Shown piece after piece: positions 16,195 to 24,659 of a stretch of DNA of 38,727 nucleotides. Position 1 is the stretch's first letter; each line of letters opens with the position of its first letter. Under the pieces are notes generated by a model, which saw only the letters and a program-made list of their open reading frames with translations, was not told where the DNA came from and did no database searches. This DNA is from an uncultured Clostridia bacterium (GTDB lineage: Bacteria > Bacillota > Clostridia > RUG12999), in contig CAKVOK010000032.1 in the NCBI GenBank assembly GCA_934792465.1, forward strand, positions 1 to 38,727, given 5' to 3'. The position numbers and the translations under genes were made by a program.

Positions 16195-16366
16195 TTCATG
16201 AACTCTACAAAATTTCAAACTTATTCCCGTAGTACTGCACTATCATCCTTTTGAAAAATTCAACACTGAAAAGCTATCGCATATATTTATCAAAATGCGT
16301 ATAAATACATGTTTGTCAGCTTTTATATCTCAACATTTATCTGTAGTACATACAAAATAGTAATTT

Positions 16367-16623
16367 GACTGTTTTGTTTCTACAAAGCGCTTTTTTCGGC
16401 TTATATAATAATATATCAAAAAGCTTTTTTATCATACAATTTCACCCATTTTCCATAATCTGTATAGCTGTCAAAATAACAGCCTCTATCCTCAGTATTT
16501 ATCATTATCCACACAATATTAAGAGAATTCCCGTAGCTGTCAAATAGATGTCAAGATTGAAAAAAATCTGAAAAAAATTGCAAGAAAAAATCCGCTCAAA
16601 CGCAGTGTTTGAGCGGATTTTCG
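16367..16623. repeat. Diverged duplicate of tRNA-Lys downstream sequence (right copy)
   Basis: Homologous to 9128–9283 with about 90 extra bases in the middle (which repeat CTGTATAGCTGTCAAA / GTAGCTGTCAAATAGA). It ends exactly where tRNA-Lys begins. No gene is seen in 16195–16587. Confidence 0.75.
16584..16620 (-). terminator. tRNA-Lys terminator
   Basis: AAATCCGCTCAAAC (16588–16601) and GTTTGAGCGGATTT (16607–16620) form a perfect 14-bp stem with a 5-base loop and a downstream T run on the minus strand. Confidence 0.9.
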
Positions 16624-16624
16624 C

Positions 16625-16700
16625 TGGTGCACCATCAGAGACTCGAACTCTGGACACCCTGATTAAGAGTCAGGTGCTCTACCAACTGAGCTAATGGTGC
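16625..16700 (-). tRNA. tRNA-Lys(CUU)
   Basis: 76 bases with encoded CCA. Acceptor GCACCAT pairs with ATGGTGC. The D-arm contains AGCTCAGTTGGTAGAGC, the anticodon loop is CTCTTAA (anticodon CTT at 16665–16667, reverse-read), and the T-arm is AGAGTTCGAGTCTCT. A perfect promoter (16718–16746) and terminator flank it, so it is a single-tRNA unit. Its 3' side borders the candidate island, consistent with tRNA genes as integration hot spots. Confidence 0.97.
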
Positions 16701-16717
16701 ATATTCACAACGATACT

Positions 16718-16746
16718 ATTATACCACTTTTTTAGCATTTTGTCAA
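16718..16746 (-). promoter_or_regulatory. tRNA-Lys promoter
   Basis: Minus strand: TTGACA (16741–16746), 17 bases, TATAAT (16718–16723), a consensus stable-RNA promoter. Confidence 0.85.
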
Positions 16747-16782
16747 TACATTTTTTCAAATTTTTCAAGTTTTTTTGCAGAT

Positions 16783-16900
16783 TTCAATAAGAGGCTTTAG
16801 CCCCGTCATTCAACGTTTTCAGCGGGGAATTGTATCCCACCGCCGAAAAAATTAAGATGTCACCAGCCGCCTACAGAGGCGTGGACATCTTAATTTAGTT
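16783..16900. repeat. Structured dispersed repeat, copy 1 (118 bp)
   Basis: Starts TTCAATAAGAGGCTTTAG and ends CATCTTAATTTAGTT. It contains AATTAAGATGTC…GACATCTTAATT (12-bp perfect inverted repeat, 16850–16895) enclosing a smaller GCCGCCT…AGGCG hairpin, plus an upstream AGCGGGG…CCGCCG hairpin. A second copy with compensating changes is at 24526–24656. It could be a MITE-like element or a transcribed structured RNA. Confidence 0.8.
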
Positions 16901-16915
16901 ATAAAACTATTTAAT

Positions 16916-16970
16916 AATTCCTGTTTCAATTGAGCTTTCGAGCGAAAACAGCTCAATTGAAACAGGAATT
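16916..16970. repeat. Perfect 21-bp stem hairpin
   Basis: Arms 16916–16936 and 16950–16970 are perfectly complementary over 21 bp (AATTCCTGTTTCAATTGAGC begins the left arm) around a 13-base loop. No T run, so not an obvious terminator. Confidence 0.9.
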
Positions 16971-17042
16971 AAATCAATATTTCAAACCTAAAAATAACAT
17001 ATTATACTGTTTTTAGATTTAAAATTTTGATTTAATTTCACG

Positions 17043-17076
17043 GGAGCAGCGATAAAAAAACATTTATCGCTGCTCC
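17043..17076. terminator. Hairpin downstream of the ADP-ribosylglycohydrolase
   Basis: GGAGCAGCGATAAA and TTTATCGCTGCTCC form a 14-bp stem with a short A-rich loop, 41 bases after the stop. No clear T run, so termination is inferred from position and strength. Confidence 0.6.
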
Positions 17077-17116
17077 TTATAAGGTTGTTTATATATCATT
17101 TTTCAGCATACCTATT

Positions 17117-18061
17117 TTAATATTTCCAACTTTTCGCAGCTGATTGGCATAATTCTTCAATATATTCTTTTCTTTTTATTGTTTCGAGCCATTCGTCCGG
17201 TATATCTTCATATCCGTACAGTATACCTGCAATTCCGCCCGCAACCGCTGCCGTTGTATCTGTATCTTCACCGAGATTAACCGCTGTCAGTACACAATCC
17301 TTATAGTTATCAGAATTTAACAGACACCACAAAGCAGCTTCGAGGCAATCTACAACATATCCGCTTCCTTTTATATCATTTCTCGAAAATTCCGCAATAT
17401 TACTTTCAAATATACGAGAATAATGTTTTGATTCCTCATTTTCCTTATAAAAATCACGTGCCTTTAAAATTCCTCTGTAAACTGCTTCTTTTGAATTTTC
17501 TTTAAATAATTCCCATACAACAAAGGCATATATACCGCACGCCATTTGTGAACGCATATGCGCATGTGTTAATGCGGATATGTTATGTATATACTCTATT
17601 TTTTCACTTACTGAAATTGAATTTGCACAGCATAAAAACAACGCCGCCGGAATTATTCTCATAAGCGATCCATTTCCGTTATCCCACTCACTTCTTTGTC
17701 CGCATTCATTTGCCGGTATCTCATTTACAAGATACAATAATAATGATTTTCTTGTCGACGCACCTATATCGAAAACTTCATCATATGGTGTATATTTTGC
17801 ATTTTCAAACCAATCGCAAAACCTAATCATCATATCATTTAAGTCAATACCGTTCAAAAGACTGTCCATACACGCAAGAGTCATACTTGTGTCATCCGAC
17901 CATGTACCTGCCGGATACGGATATGTACCGAAACCGCGCATACTATTCACAGGATTTTCTTCCATTTCTTCACGGCTGCAAAATTCAACCGGAACACCAA
18001 GCGCATCACCAACCGCAAAACCAAATACAGCCGATTTTATTATTTCAAATTTACTCCGCAT
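17117..18061 (-). CDS. ADP-ribosylglycohydrolase family protein
   Basis: 314 residues from ATG 18061 (MRSKFEIIKSAVFGFAVGDA) behind GCGAGG; the upstream start at 18082 lacks a better site. Metal-binding signatures of the DraG/ARH family are complete: GDALGVPVEF near 20, GTWSDDTSMTLA near 52–63, NGNGSLMRI near 128, ALTHAH near 162 and GEDTDTTAAVAGGIAG near 262. These coordinate two Mg ions and remove ADP-ribose from proteins or nucleic acids. It is monocistronic between the serS terminator and the 17043 hairpin. The substrate cannot be predicted. Confidence 0.92.
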   Translation of the reverse strand: MRSKFEIIKSAVFGFAVGDALGVPVEFCSREEMEENPVNSMRGFGTYPYPAGTWSDDTSMTLACMDSLLNGIDLNDMMIRFCDWFENAKYTPYDEVFDIGASTRKSLLLYLVNEIPANECGQRSEWDNGNGSLMRIIPAALFLCCANSISVSEKIEYIHNISALTHAHMRSQMACGIYAFVVWELFKENSKEAVYRGILKARDFYKENEESKHYSRIFESNIAEFSRNDIKGSGYVVDCLEAALWCLLNSDNYKDCVLTAVNLGEDTDTTAAVAGGIAGILYGYEDIPDEWLETIKRKEYIEELCQSAAKSWKY

Positions 18062-18096
18062 ATACTTAACCTCGCCATACAAAAACTAGTTTACAT

Positions 18097-18130
18097 AATC
18101 CCCTGTTTTTTTAATACAAAACAGGGGATT
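18097..18130 (-). terminator. serS terminator
   Basis: AATCCCCTGTTTT and AAAACAGGGGATT form a 13-bp stem with an 8-base loop just after serS; symmetric A/T flanks. Confidence 0.85.
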
Positions 18131-18137
18131 ATAAACA

Positions 18138-19409
18138 TTATTTTATAACATCAGTACCCATAAACGGTCTTAATACCTCCGGAACGGTAACGCTGCCGTC
18201 GGAATTCTGATAATTTTCGAGTATAGCCGCAACGGTTCTGCCTATCGCAACGCCCGAACCGTTCAGCGTATGAACATATTTAGCCTTATCCTTTACATCC
18301 ATCTTAAATTTGATATTTGCACGTCTTGCCTGGAAGTCCTCGAAATTCGAGCAGGAAGAAATCTCAACATATCTGTTGTAGCTCGGCATCCACACTTCTA
18401 TATCGTATTTTTTCGCCGCCGTGAATCCCAAATCGCCCGTACAGATATTTACAACTCTATACGGCAGACCGAGCAGCTGCAACACGCTTTCTGCGTCACG
18501 AACAAGCTTTTCAAGCTCATCATACGATGTTTCCGGATTTGCGAACTTAACAAGCTCAACCTTATTAAACTGGTGCTGTCTTATAAGACCTCTTGTATCT
18601 CTGCCGGCAGAACCCGCTTCCGCACGGAAACAAGCCGAATATGCAACGTGTTTTATCGGCAGCGATTTGCCGTCCAAAATCTCGTTTCTGTAGAGGTTTG
18701 TTACCGGAACTTCGGCTGTCGGAATCAAGAAATATTCGTCCCCCGTTGTCTTATATGCGTCCTCTTCAAACTTCGGAAGCTGACCTGTTCCGACCATGCT
18801 CTCGCGCAGAACCATATACGGCGGCAGAACTTCCTTATATCCGTTTTTCATTGTATGCGTATCAAGGAAGAAATTGATTATCGAACGTTCGAGTCTTGCT
18901 CCAAGACCTTTGTAGAACGTAAATCTCGAACCCGATACCTTTGCAGCTCTTTCAAAATCGAGTATTTTGAGGTTTTCACCGATATCCCAGTGAGCCTGCG
19001 GTTCAAAATCAAATTTTGTGGGTTCGCCCCATCTTCTTACTTCAACGTTATCCTCGTCTGTTTCGCCTATCGGCACGGACGGATGCGGAATATTCGGGAT
19101 TGTCATCATTATTTTTTCGAGTTCTGCTTCCGTATCTCTGATTTTTGTGTCCAAATCCTTTTCTTTTTCGCCTATCTCTTTCATTTCGGCAAAAATCGGT
19201 TCAACGTCCTTACCCTCTTTTTTCATCATGGGTATCTGCTTTGAAACTTCGTTCTTCTTCGCCTTAAGCTGCTGCACCTCATACTGCATTTTTCTTTTTT
19301 CTTCATCGAGTGCAAGCGCCTTATCTATATCGCCTACGTTTTCTCCTCTTACTTTCATGACCTCCATAACGTGGTCGTAATCATCTCTTAATACTTTAAT
19401 ATCAAGCAT
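18138..19409 (-). CDS. serS: Seryl-tRNA synthetase
   Basis: 423 residues, normal for bacterial SerRS, which charges tRNA-Ser (and tRNA-Sec). The N-terminal ~110 residues form the long antiparallel coiled coil that grips the tRNA variable arm (EVQQLKAKKNEVSKQIP; EIGEKEKDLDTKIRDTEAEL). Class II motif 2 is FRAEAGSAGRDTRGLIRQHQ; motif 3 is LNGSGVAIGRTVAAILENYQ. The serine-binding region has TAEVPVTN and ISSCSNFEDFQARR. The start overlaps the parB stop by 8 bases, so it is translated as the last gene of a parA–parB–serS operon; no T-box leader is possible at that junction. Confidence 0.97.
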   Translation of the reverse strand: MLDIKVLRDDYDHVMEVMKVRGENVGDIDKALALDEEKRKMQYEVQQLKAKKNEVSKQIPMMKKEGKDVEPIFAEMKEIGEKEKDLDTKIRDTEAELEKIMMTIPNIPHPSVPIGETDEDNVEVRRWGEPTKFDFEPQAHWDIGENLKILDFERAAKVSGSRFTFYKGLGARLERSIINFFLDTHTMKNGYKEVLPPYMVLRESMVGTGQLPKFEEDAYKTTGDEYFLIPTAEVPVTNLYRNEILDGKSLPIKHVAYSACFRAEAGSAGRDTRGLIRQHQFNKVELVKFANPETSYDELEKLVRDAESVLQLLGLPYRVVNICTGDLGFTAAKKYDIEVWMPSYNRYVEISSCSNFEDFQARRANIKFKMDVKDKAKYVHTLNGSGVAIGRTVAAILENYQNSDGSVTVPEVLRPFMGTDVIK

Positions 19410-20277
19410 TTTTTATTTCTTCCTTTCTTAATATGTTCACAATTTTATTAAGGCTCTCATTGTCATAAAATTCTATTTCGATTTTGCCTTTATTTTTGCC
19501 CTCACTGATTTTAACCTTAGTGCCGAGCGCACTGCTCAGGCTGTTTTCAATTTCAGCCTTTGCAATATTAAATTTAACCTGTTTTTCTTTCTTTTCGGCA
19601 GCTGCCTGTTTCTTATATGTGTTTACATAATTTTCAATCTGACGTACTGACAGGTCTTTTTCTATTATCTGATAAGCAATTTTTTCCTGCAAATCCATAT
19701 CGTCTATTGCAAGTAATGCCCTTGCATGACCTGCCGAAATTTCAAGCTGTTCAACAAGCTTTTTTACATTCGGTGCAAGATTTAAAAGCCTTAAAGAATT
19801 TGTCACTGCCGAACGGCTTTTGCCGACTTTTTTGCTTACCTCGTCCTGCGTCATCTTAAATTCTTCGATAAGTCTTGAATATCCGAGAGCTTCCTCGATA
19901 GGATTTAAATCTTCTCTCTGGAGATTTTCTATTAGAGAAACTTCCGCAACCGTTTTTTCGTCATAGTCTTTTATAACGACAGGAACGTCTGAAATACCCG
20001 CTATTCTTGCGGCGCGCCATCTCCTTTCGCCGGCAATTATCGTATAAAAACCGTTATCGTTTTTCTTAACGACTATCGGCTGAACAATCCCGTGTTCCTG
20101 TATCGAATCCGCAAGAAGCTGCAATTTTTCAATATCAAAAACCTTTCTCGGCTGATTCGGATTTGGTTCAATCTGCGATATTTTAAGCGTTGATACGGTA
20201 CTTTTAATTTCTTCCGTATCTTCACGAATCAAGGCATTTATGCCTTGTCCTTTTTTTCCAAGACCGCCTTTTTTCAC
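19402..20277 (-). CDS. parB: Chromosome-partitioning protein ParB/Spo0J
   Basis: 291 residues. The N-terminus (MKKGGLGKKGQGINALI) is the ParA-stimulating tail. The CTP-binding ParB domain contains IEPNPNQPRKVFD, then the ParB box TIIAGERRWRAARIAG near 82–97 and SLIENLQREDLNPIEEA. A helix-turn-helix (TQDEVSKKVGKSRSAVTNSL) reads parS. The C-terminal dimerisation domain ends the protein after a Lys/Glu linker. It should load at the two parS sites at 21185 and 21976 and organise the origin. Co-transcribed with parA (21-base gap) and serS (8-base overlap). Confidence 0.96.
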   Translation of the reverse strand: MKKGGLGKKGQGINALIREDTEEIKSTVSTLKISQIEPNPNQPRKVFDIEKLQLLADSIQEHGIVQPIVVKKNDNGFYTIIAGERRWRAARIAGISDVPVVIKDYDEKTVAEVSLIENLQREDLNPIEEALGYSRLIEEFKMTQDEVSKKVGKSRSAVTNSLRLLNLAPNVKKLVEQLEISAGHARALLAIDDMDLQEKIAYQIIEKDLSVRQIENYVNTYKKQAAAEKKEKQVKFNIAKAEIENSLSSALGTKVKISEGKNKGKIEIEFYDNESLNKIVNILRKEEIKNA

Positions 20278-20298
20278 TATATTTCACTCCCTTAAATC

Positions 20299-21060
20299 TT
20301 ATTCATTAAGCATAATTACTTCTTCTGCCAATGATTTATATGCTTCCGCACCTTTTGAAGAAGCATCATAAACATTTATCGGCTGCCCGTAGCTTGGTGC
20401 TTCGCTCAATCTTACGTTACGTGGTATAATACTTGCATAAACCTTTCCCGGAAAACAGCTTTTCACTTCCTCCACAACCTGAACGCCGAGGTTTGTCCTT
20501 GCATCGAGCATTGTAAGAAGTATTCCCTCTATATCTATATCGGGATTTAAGCTTTTTTTAATTTTTTTAATATTGTTTGTCAGCAGACTTACTCCCTCAA
20601 GTGCAAAATATTCGCACTGTATCGGAATAAGCACAGAATCTGCCGCCGTAAGGCAATTTATCGTTATAAGACCAAGTGACGGCGGACAATCCACAAATAT
20701 ATAATCAAAATTATTCTTTATGGTTTTCAATGATTTTTTCAGCTTAAATTCTCTTGAATCAGCACCCACAAGCTCTATTTCCGCACCTGCAAGTTCTTCT
20801 GCCGACGGACAAAGCCACAGATTATCAAAATCCGTTTTTATTATAACATCATCTGCATCGGTATCGTTTATAATCATATCATAAACCGTGTAATCATCAT
20901 CAATTTCAACACCAACGCCGCTTGTAGCGTTTCCCTGTGGGTCTGCATCTACAAGCAATACTTTTTTACCCTCTTTCGCTATTGCCGCCGCAAGATTTAT
21001 TGAAGTTGTCGTTTTGCCTACGCCGCCTTTTTGATTTGCAATTGCTATTATTTTACCCAT
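20299..21060 (-). CDS. parA: Chromosome-partitioning ATPase ParA/Soj
   Basis: 253 residues, the usual Soj length. Deviant Walker A is at the N-terminus (IAIANQKGGVGKTTTSINLA), Walker A' is VLLVDADPQGNATSG, Walker B is FDYIFVDCPPSLGL. It forms ATP-dependent dimers on DNA, drives parS/ParB segregation and, in Bacillus, regulates DnaA. Ribosome site CGGAG precedes ATG 21060; promoter at 21122–21150; a parS site lies 125 bases upstream. Confidence 0.97.
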   Translation of the reverse strand: MGKIIAIANQKGGVGKTTTSINLAAAIAKEGKKVLLVDADPQGNATSGVGVEIDDDYTVYDMIINDTDADDVIIKTDFDNLWLCPSAEELAGAEIELVGADSREFKLKKSLKTIKNNFDYIFVDCPPSLGLITINCLTAADSVLIPIQCEYFALEGVSLLTNNIKKIKKSLNPDIDIEGILLTMLDARTNLGVQVVEEVKSCFPGKVYASIIPRNVRLSEAPSYGQPINVYDASSKGAEAYKSLAEEVIMLNE

Positions 21061-21121
21061 AACTATTTCTCCGATTTAATTTATTAAACAGAATTTTATA
21101 TTAGAATTATGTACATATATT

Positions 21122-21150
21122 ATTATACCACTTTTTTATACTTTTTTCAA
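21122..21150 (-). promoter_or_regulatory. parA–parB–serS promoter
   Basis: Minus strand: TTGAAA (21145–21150), 17 bases, TATAAT (21122–21127). The parS site at 21185 lies about 35 bases upstream of the -35, so ParB could influence expression. Confidence 0.8.
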
Positions 21151-21184
21151 TAGTTTTTACTAATTTTGTTGATTTTTTAGTAAA

Positions 21185-21200
21185 TGTTTCACGTGAAACA
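21185..21200. promoter_or_regulatory. parS site 1
   Basis: TGTTTCACGTGAAACA, a perfect 16-bp match to the Firmicutes consensus. Confidence 0.97.
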
Positions 21201-21966
21201 TTGAGTGGGGTGGGGTATTAAGTAAACACAGGCGGATGCTGCAGCCCATACAATGGCACATCTATGAGAGCCTAGTAGAAATTCATAATTAATAATGCAT
21301 AATGCATAATTAATATGTATTCAGCGGCACTTGCTAACGCCTCCCCTGTGTAAGGGGAGGGGGACCACGTAAGTGGTGGAAGGGTTGTAAAGATTTCTTG
21401 TGTAAAGCGCCGGAAGCTGCCCATGCAGCGGAGGTGTGGGGACCGCCTGTGGCGGTGGAGGGATTGTAAAAGACGGAAAAATCTATACATTTACGTCTAC
21501 GGAAGTCCGCACATACATACAACCCCTCAGACGGCTTTGCCGCCAGCTCTACCAAGGCACGCCTACGTATGCCATAGGCATTACTCCGGTGCCCTTACAC
21601 AGGGGAGCCCTAACGAGGTACGCCGCAAATCTACAACCCCTCAGTCACCTATTGGTGCCAGCTCTACCAAGGTAACGCCTACGTATGCCACAGGCATTAC
21701 TCCGGTGCCCTTACACAGGTGAGCCTAACGAAGTCAATGCAAAACCTACAATTTCTCAGTCAGCTTATGCTGCAACCCATACAATGGCACATCTATGAGA
21801 ACCTAATAGAAATTCATAATTAATAATTAATAATTAATATGTATTCCGTGCCACAGAACCATATTAGTGAATAATTTCAAACCATTTCACAGAAAATTTC
21901 TAATTTCTAATTCCTAATTCCTAATTTCTAACTCCTAATTCATATGCATTTCTTCATATATAAAGC
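21201..21966. repeat. Mosaic of REP/BIME-like units between parA and gyrA
   Basis: No gene. Units I can delimit: R1 (minus orientation) 21339–21390; long R1 variant (minus) 21399–21470; long R2 variants (plus) 21519–21609 and 21633–21725. R1 is built as ACAACCCTTCCACC, a small GTGG hairpin, then the CTCCCCTTACACAGGGGAG hairpin; R2 shares both ends with a different middle. AT-only stretches built from AATTAATAATGCATAATGCA and ATTTCTAATTCCTAATTC occur at about 21278–21320, 21808–21843 and 21895–21943. Confidence 0.85.
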
Positions 21967-22000
21967 AATACAGAATGTTTCACGTGAAACATTCTGTATT
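21967..22000. promoter_or_regulatory. parS site 2 within a 34-bp palindrome at the gyrA terminator
   Basis: The parS core TGTTTCACGTGAAACA is at 21976–21991. The flanks AATACAGAA/TTCTGTATT extend it to a perfect 34-bp palindrome, 10 bases after the gyrA stop, so the same bases may serve as gyrA transcription terminator. Confidence 0.95.
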
Positions 22001-22010
22001 AACACCACTA

Positions 22011-24500
22011 TTAATTTTCCTCGGTATTTTGTTCGGCATTTTCCTCCGCCGATTCCTCTTCTTCACTCTCCGGGTCAAGCTTTGCAACAGCCGAAACCTG
22101 TGTATCGTCCGTAACTCTGATAAGCTTTACACCCTGCGACGGTCTGCCGCAAACTCTAATTTCGTCGGAATGAATACGAATAAATATTCCGGCAGATGTA
22201 ACGATAATCAAATCTTCTTCATCAATAGTCTTAATTGCCACAACTTTTCCAGTTTTCTCCGTAACGGCATGACATTTAACACCGAATCCGCCTCTCGACT
22301 GCACTCTGTATTCATCTTCGATAACGGTTCTCTTGCCGTAGCCGTTTTCCGTTACCGTCAGCAAATATTTGCCGTCGCTTGCAACTTCCATACCTATAAC
22401 GTAGTCGCCCTCACGCAGTTTCAGCGCCTTAACACCTCTTGCGTTTCTGCCGACTTCTCTGACATCATTTTCATCAAACATAATAGCATTACCGAAATGT
22501 GTTCCTACTATTATATTCTGTTTTCCGTCCGTCAGCTTAACCTCGATAAGTTCGTCGCCTTCATCGAGATTTATTGCGATAAGTCCGCCTTTTATTCTGG
22601 TATTATACTTATTCAGCTCAGTTTTCTTTATAACACCGTTTTTCGTTATCATTATAAGGCTGCGGTCGTCAAATTCCTTAATAGGTATTGCTGTTGTAAT
22701 TTTCTCGCCCTCTTCAAGCTGAAGCAGATTAACTATAGCCATACCTTTAGACTGTCTGCCCGTTTCCGGAATCTTATATGCCTTAATTTTGTGCATACGA
22801 GCCTTATTTGTGAAGAATAAAATATTATCATGCGATGATGTTATAAACATACCCTCCGCAAAATCCTCTTCACGGGTCGTCATACCGGAAATACCTCTGC
22901 CGCCTCTTCTCTGGCTCTTATATGTTTCAACCGACTGACGTTTTATATATCCGAAATGCGTCAAGCTGATTACATCGTCTTCAACAGGAATCAAATCTTC
23001 AATATCAATGTCATAATCGGAAGCCGTTATCTCGGTTCTTCTGTCGTCACCGTACTTGTTTTTGATTTCAGTAAGTTCTTCTTTAATTATTTCAAGAATT
23101 TTCTGTTCATCGGCAAGAATTTCTTTATAATGCTTAATTTTTTCCATTAATTCCGCATATTCAGCTTCGATTTTCTCGATTTCCAGACCTGTAAGTCTTC
23201 CAAGACGCATATCAACTATGGCTTTCGCCTGAATTTCGCTGAGTTCAAATGCTTCCATAAGCTTTGGCTTAGCTTCGGCTTCACTTTTTGAACCTCTTAT
23301 AATTTTGATTACTTCGTCAATATTTGCGTTGGCAATTCTCAAGCCTTCCAAAATATGTGCTCTTGCTTCCGCTTTTTTCAGATTAAACTCGGTTCTTCTC
23401 TTGATTACGTCCTCCTGGTGGTCGAGATAATAACGTATCATCTGATACAAATTCATTATCTTCGGCTGTCCGTCATGCAGTGCGAGCATTATAACTCCGA
23501 ATGTGTCCTGCATCTGCGTATATTTATACAGCTGATTCAAAACAACATTTGCGTTCGCTTCTCTCTTCAAATCAATAACGATACGCATACCTGCTTTGCC
23601 GGATTCGTCGTTCAAATCGCTGATTCCGTCGATAACCTTATTTTTTACAAGGTCGGCTATGGATTTTATCAGCCTTGTTTTGTTTACCATATAAGGTATC
23701 TCAGTTACAATAATCGCCTGTTTATTCTTTTTTTCTTCAATTTCCGCTTTTGCGCGAACGATTATTCTTCCTCTGCCTGTCTTATATGCGGCTCTTATTC
23801 CCGAAACACCGTATATTATACCTCTTGTCGGAAAATCAGGACCTTTTATGTGTTCCATAAGTCCGTCAACATCAATTTCCGGATTATCTATCATTGCAAT
23901 ACAAGCGTCAATAGTTTCTCTCAAATTGTGCGGCGGAATATTTGTCGCCATACCTACGGCTATACCCGATGAACCGTTTACAAGAAGATTCGGAAATCTT
24001 GACGGCAATACAGACGGTTCTTTCGTTGTTTCATCAAAGTTCGGCATGAAATCAACGGTTTCCTTTTCAATATCCGTCAGCATTTCCATAGACATCTTCA
24101 TGAGTCTTGATTCCGTATAACGGTACGCAGCCGGTGGGTCGCCGTCCACAGAACCGAAGTTTCCGTGACCGTCAATCAACGGGTATCTCAATGAAAAATC
24201 CTGTGCCAGACGTACAAGCGCATCGTAAACCGAAGCGTCGCCGTGCGGATGATACCTACCCAAAACGTCACCGACGGACGTTGCACATTTTCTGTACTGC
24301 TTGTCCGGAGTTATCCCGTCCTCATACATCGTATAAAGTATTCTCCTATGTACGGGCTTCAATCCGTCCCTTACATCAGGCAATGCACGGCCGACAATAA
24401 CGCTCATGGAATAATCTATATAGGATTTTTTCATTTCCTTGCTTATTTCAACCGGTATTATTTTTTGATTGTCATATACATTATTTTCTATATTATCCAT
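22011..24500 (-). CDS. gyrA: DNA gyrase subunit A
   Basis: 829 residues. The winged-helix/tower region includes GRALPDVRDGLKPVHRRILY and RYHPHGDASVYDALV. Catalytic Tyr128 sits in AYRYTESRL. The C-terminal beta-pinwheel carries the GyrA-box QRRGGRGISGM, which marks it as gyrase rather than topoisomerase IV. The tail is acidic (DPESEEEESAEENAEQ). The position equivalent to E. coli Ser83 is Ala89 (GDAS instead of GDSA), naturally associated with lower quinolone affinity. gyrA follows gyrB on the same strand but the 159-base gap contains a structured repeat. Confidence 0.98.
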   Translation of the reverse strand: MDNIENNVYDNQKIIPVEISKEMKKSYIDYSMSVIVGRALPDVRDGLKPVHRRILYTMYEDGITPDKQYRKCATSVGDVLGRYHPHGDASVYDALVRLAQDFSLRYPLIDGHGNFGSVDGDPPAAYRYTESRLMKMSMEMLTDIEKETVDFMPNFDETTKEPSVLPSRFPNLLVNGSSGIAVGMATNIPPHNLRETIDACIAMIDNPEIDVDGLMEHIKGPDFPTRGIIYGVSGIRAAYKTGRGRIIVRAKAEIEEKKNKQAIIVTEIPYMVNKTRLIKSIADLVKNKVIDGISDLNDESGKAGMRIVIDLKREANANVVLNQLYKYTQMQDTFGVIMLALHDGQPKIMNLYQMIRYYLDHQEDVIKRRTEFNLKKAEARAHILEGLRIANANIDEVIKIIRGSKSEAEAKPKLMEAFELSEIQAKAIVDMRLGRLTGLEIEKIEAEYAELMEKIKHYKEILADEQKILEIIKEELTEIKNKYGDDRRTEITASDYDIDIEDLIPVEDDVISLTHFGYIKRQSVETYKSQRRGGRGISGMTTREEDFAEGMFITSSHDNILFFTNKARMHKIKAYKIPETGRQSKGMAIVNLLQLEEGEKITTAIPIKEFDDRSLIMITKNGVIKKTELNKYNTRIKGGLIAINLDEGDELIEVKLTDGKQNIIVGTHFGNAIMFDENDVREVGRNARGVKALKLREGDYVIGMEVASDGKYLLTVTENGYGKRTVIEDEYRVQSRGGFGVKCHAVTEKTGKVVAIKTIDEEDLIIVTSAGIFIRIHSDEIRVCGRPSQGVKLIRVTDDTQVSAVAKLDPESEEEESAEENAEQNTEEN

Positions 24501-24525
24501 TATTTATATTCCTTTCTCTTCGTAC

Positions 24526-24656
24526 TTCAATAAGGGGCTTTAGTCCCGTCATTCAACGTTTTTCAGCGGGAGATTGTATTCGCCGCTGAAAAAAATTAAG
24601 TGGAATCCGCCGCCGAGAGAGGCGGAGGATATCTCGGAGAACATCTTAATTTAGTT
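24526..24656. repeat. Structured dispersed repeat, copy 2 (131 bp), gyrB–gyrA gap
   Basis: Same order of motifs as copy 1 at 16783–16900 (TTCAATAAGGGGCTTTAG at the start, CATCTTAATTTAGTT at the end) but longer in the GC hairpin (GCCGCCGAGAGAGGCGG). It fills almost the entire gap between the gyrB stop and the gyrA start. Confidence 0.8.
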
Positions 24657-24659
24657 GTA

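Noticed and set aside
19410..19450. T-box riboswitch before serS
   Set aside because: serS overlaps the end of parB, leaving no leader in which a T-box could fold.
21334..21722. Several 70–100-codon ORFs in the repeat region
   Set aside because: They are translations of R1/R2 repeat units and recur as near-identical peptides wherever the repeats occur.
21975..22820. Plus-strand ORF of 281 codons over gyrA
   Set aside because: It is the antisense of a clearly conserved gyrA and its residue composition (Cys/Phe/Ser/Asn-rich) is that of a shadow frame; the same holds for the plus-strand frames over serS, gyrB, recF, dnaN and dnaA.
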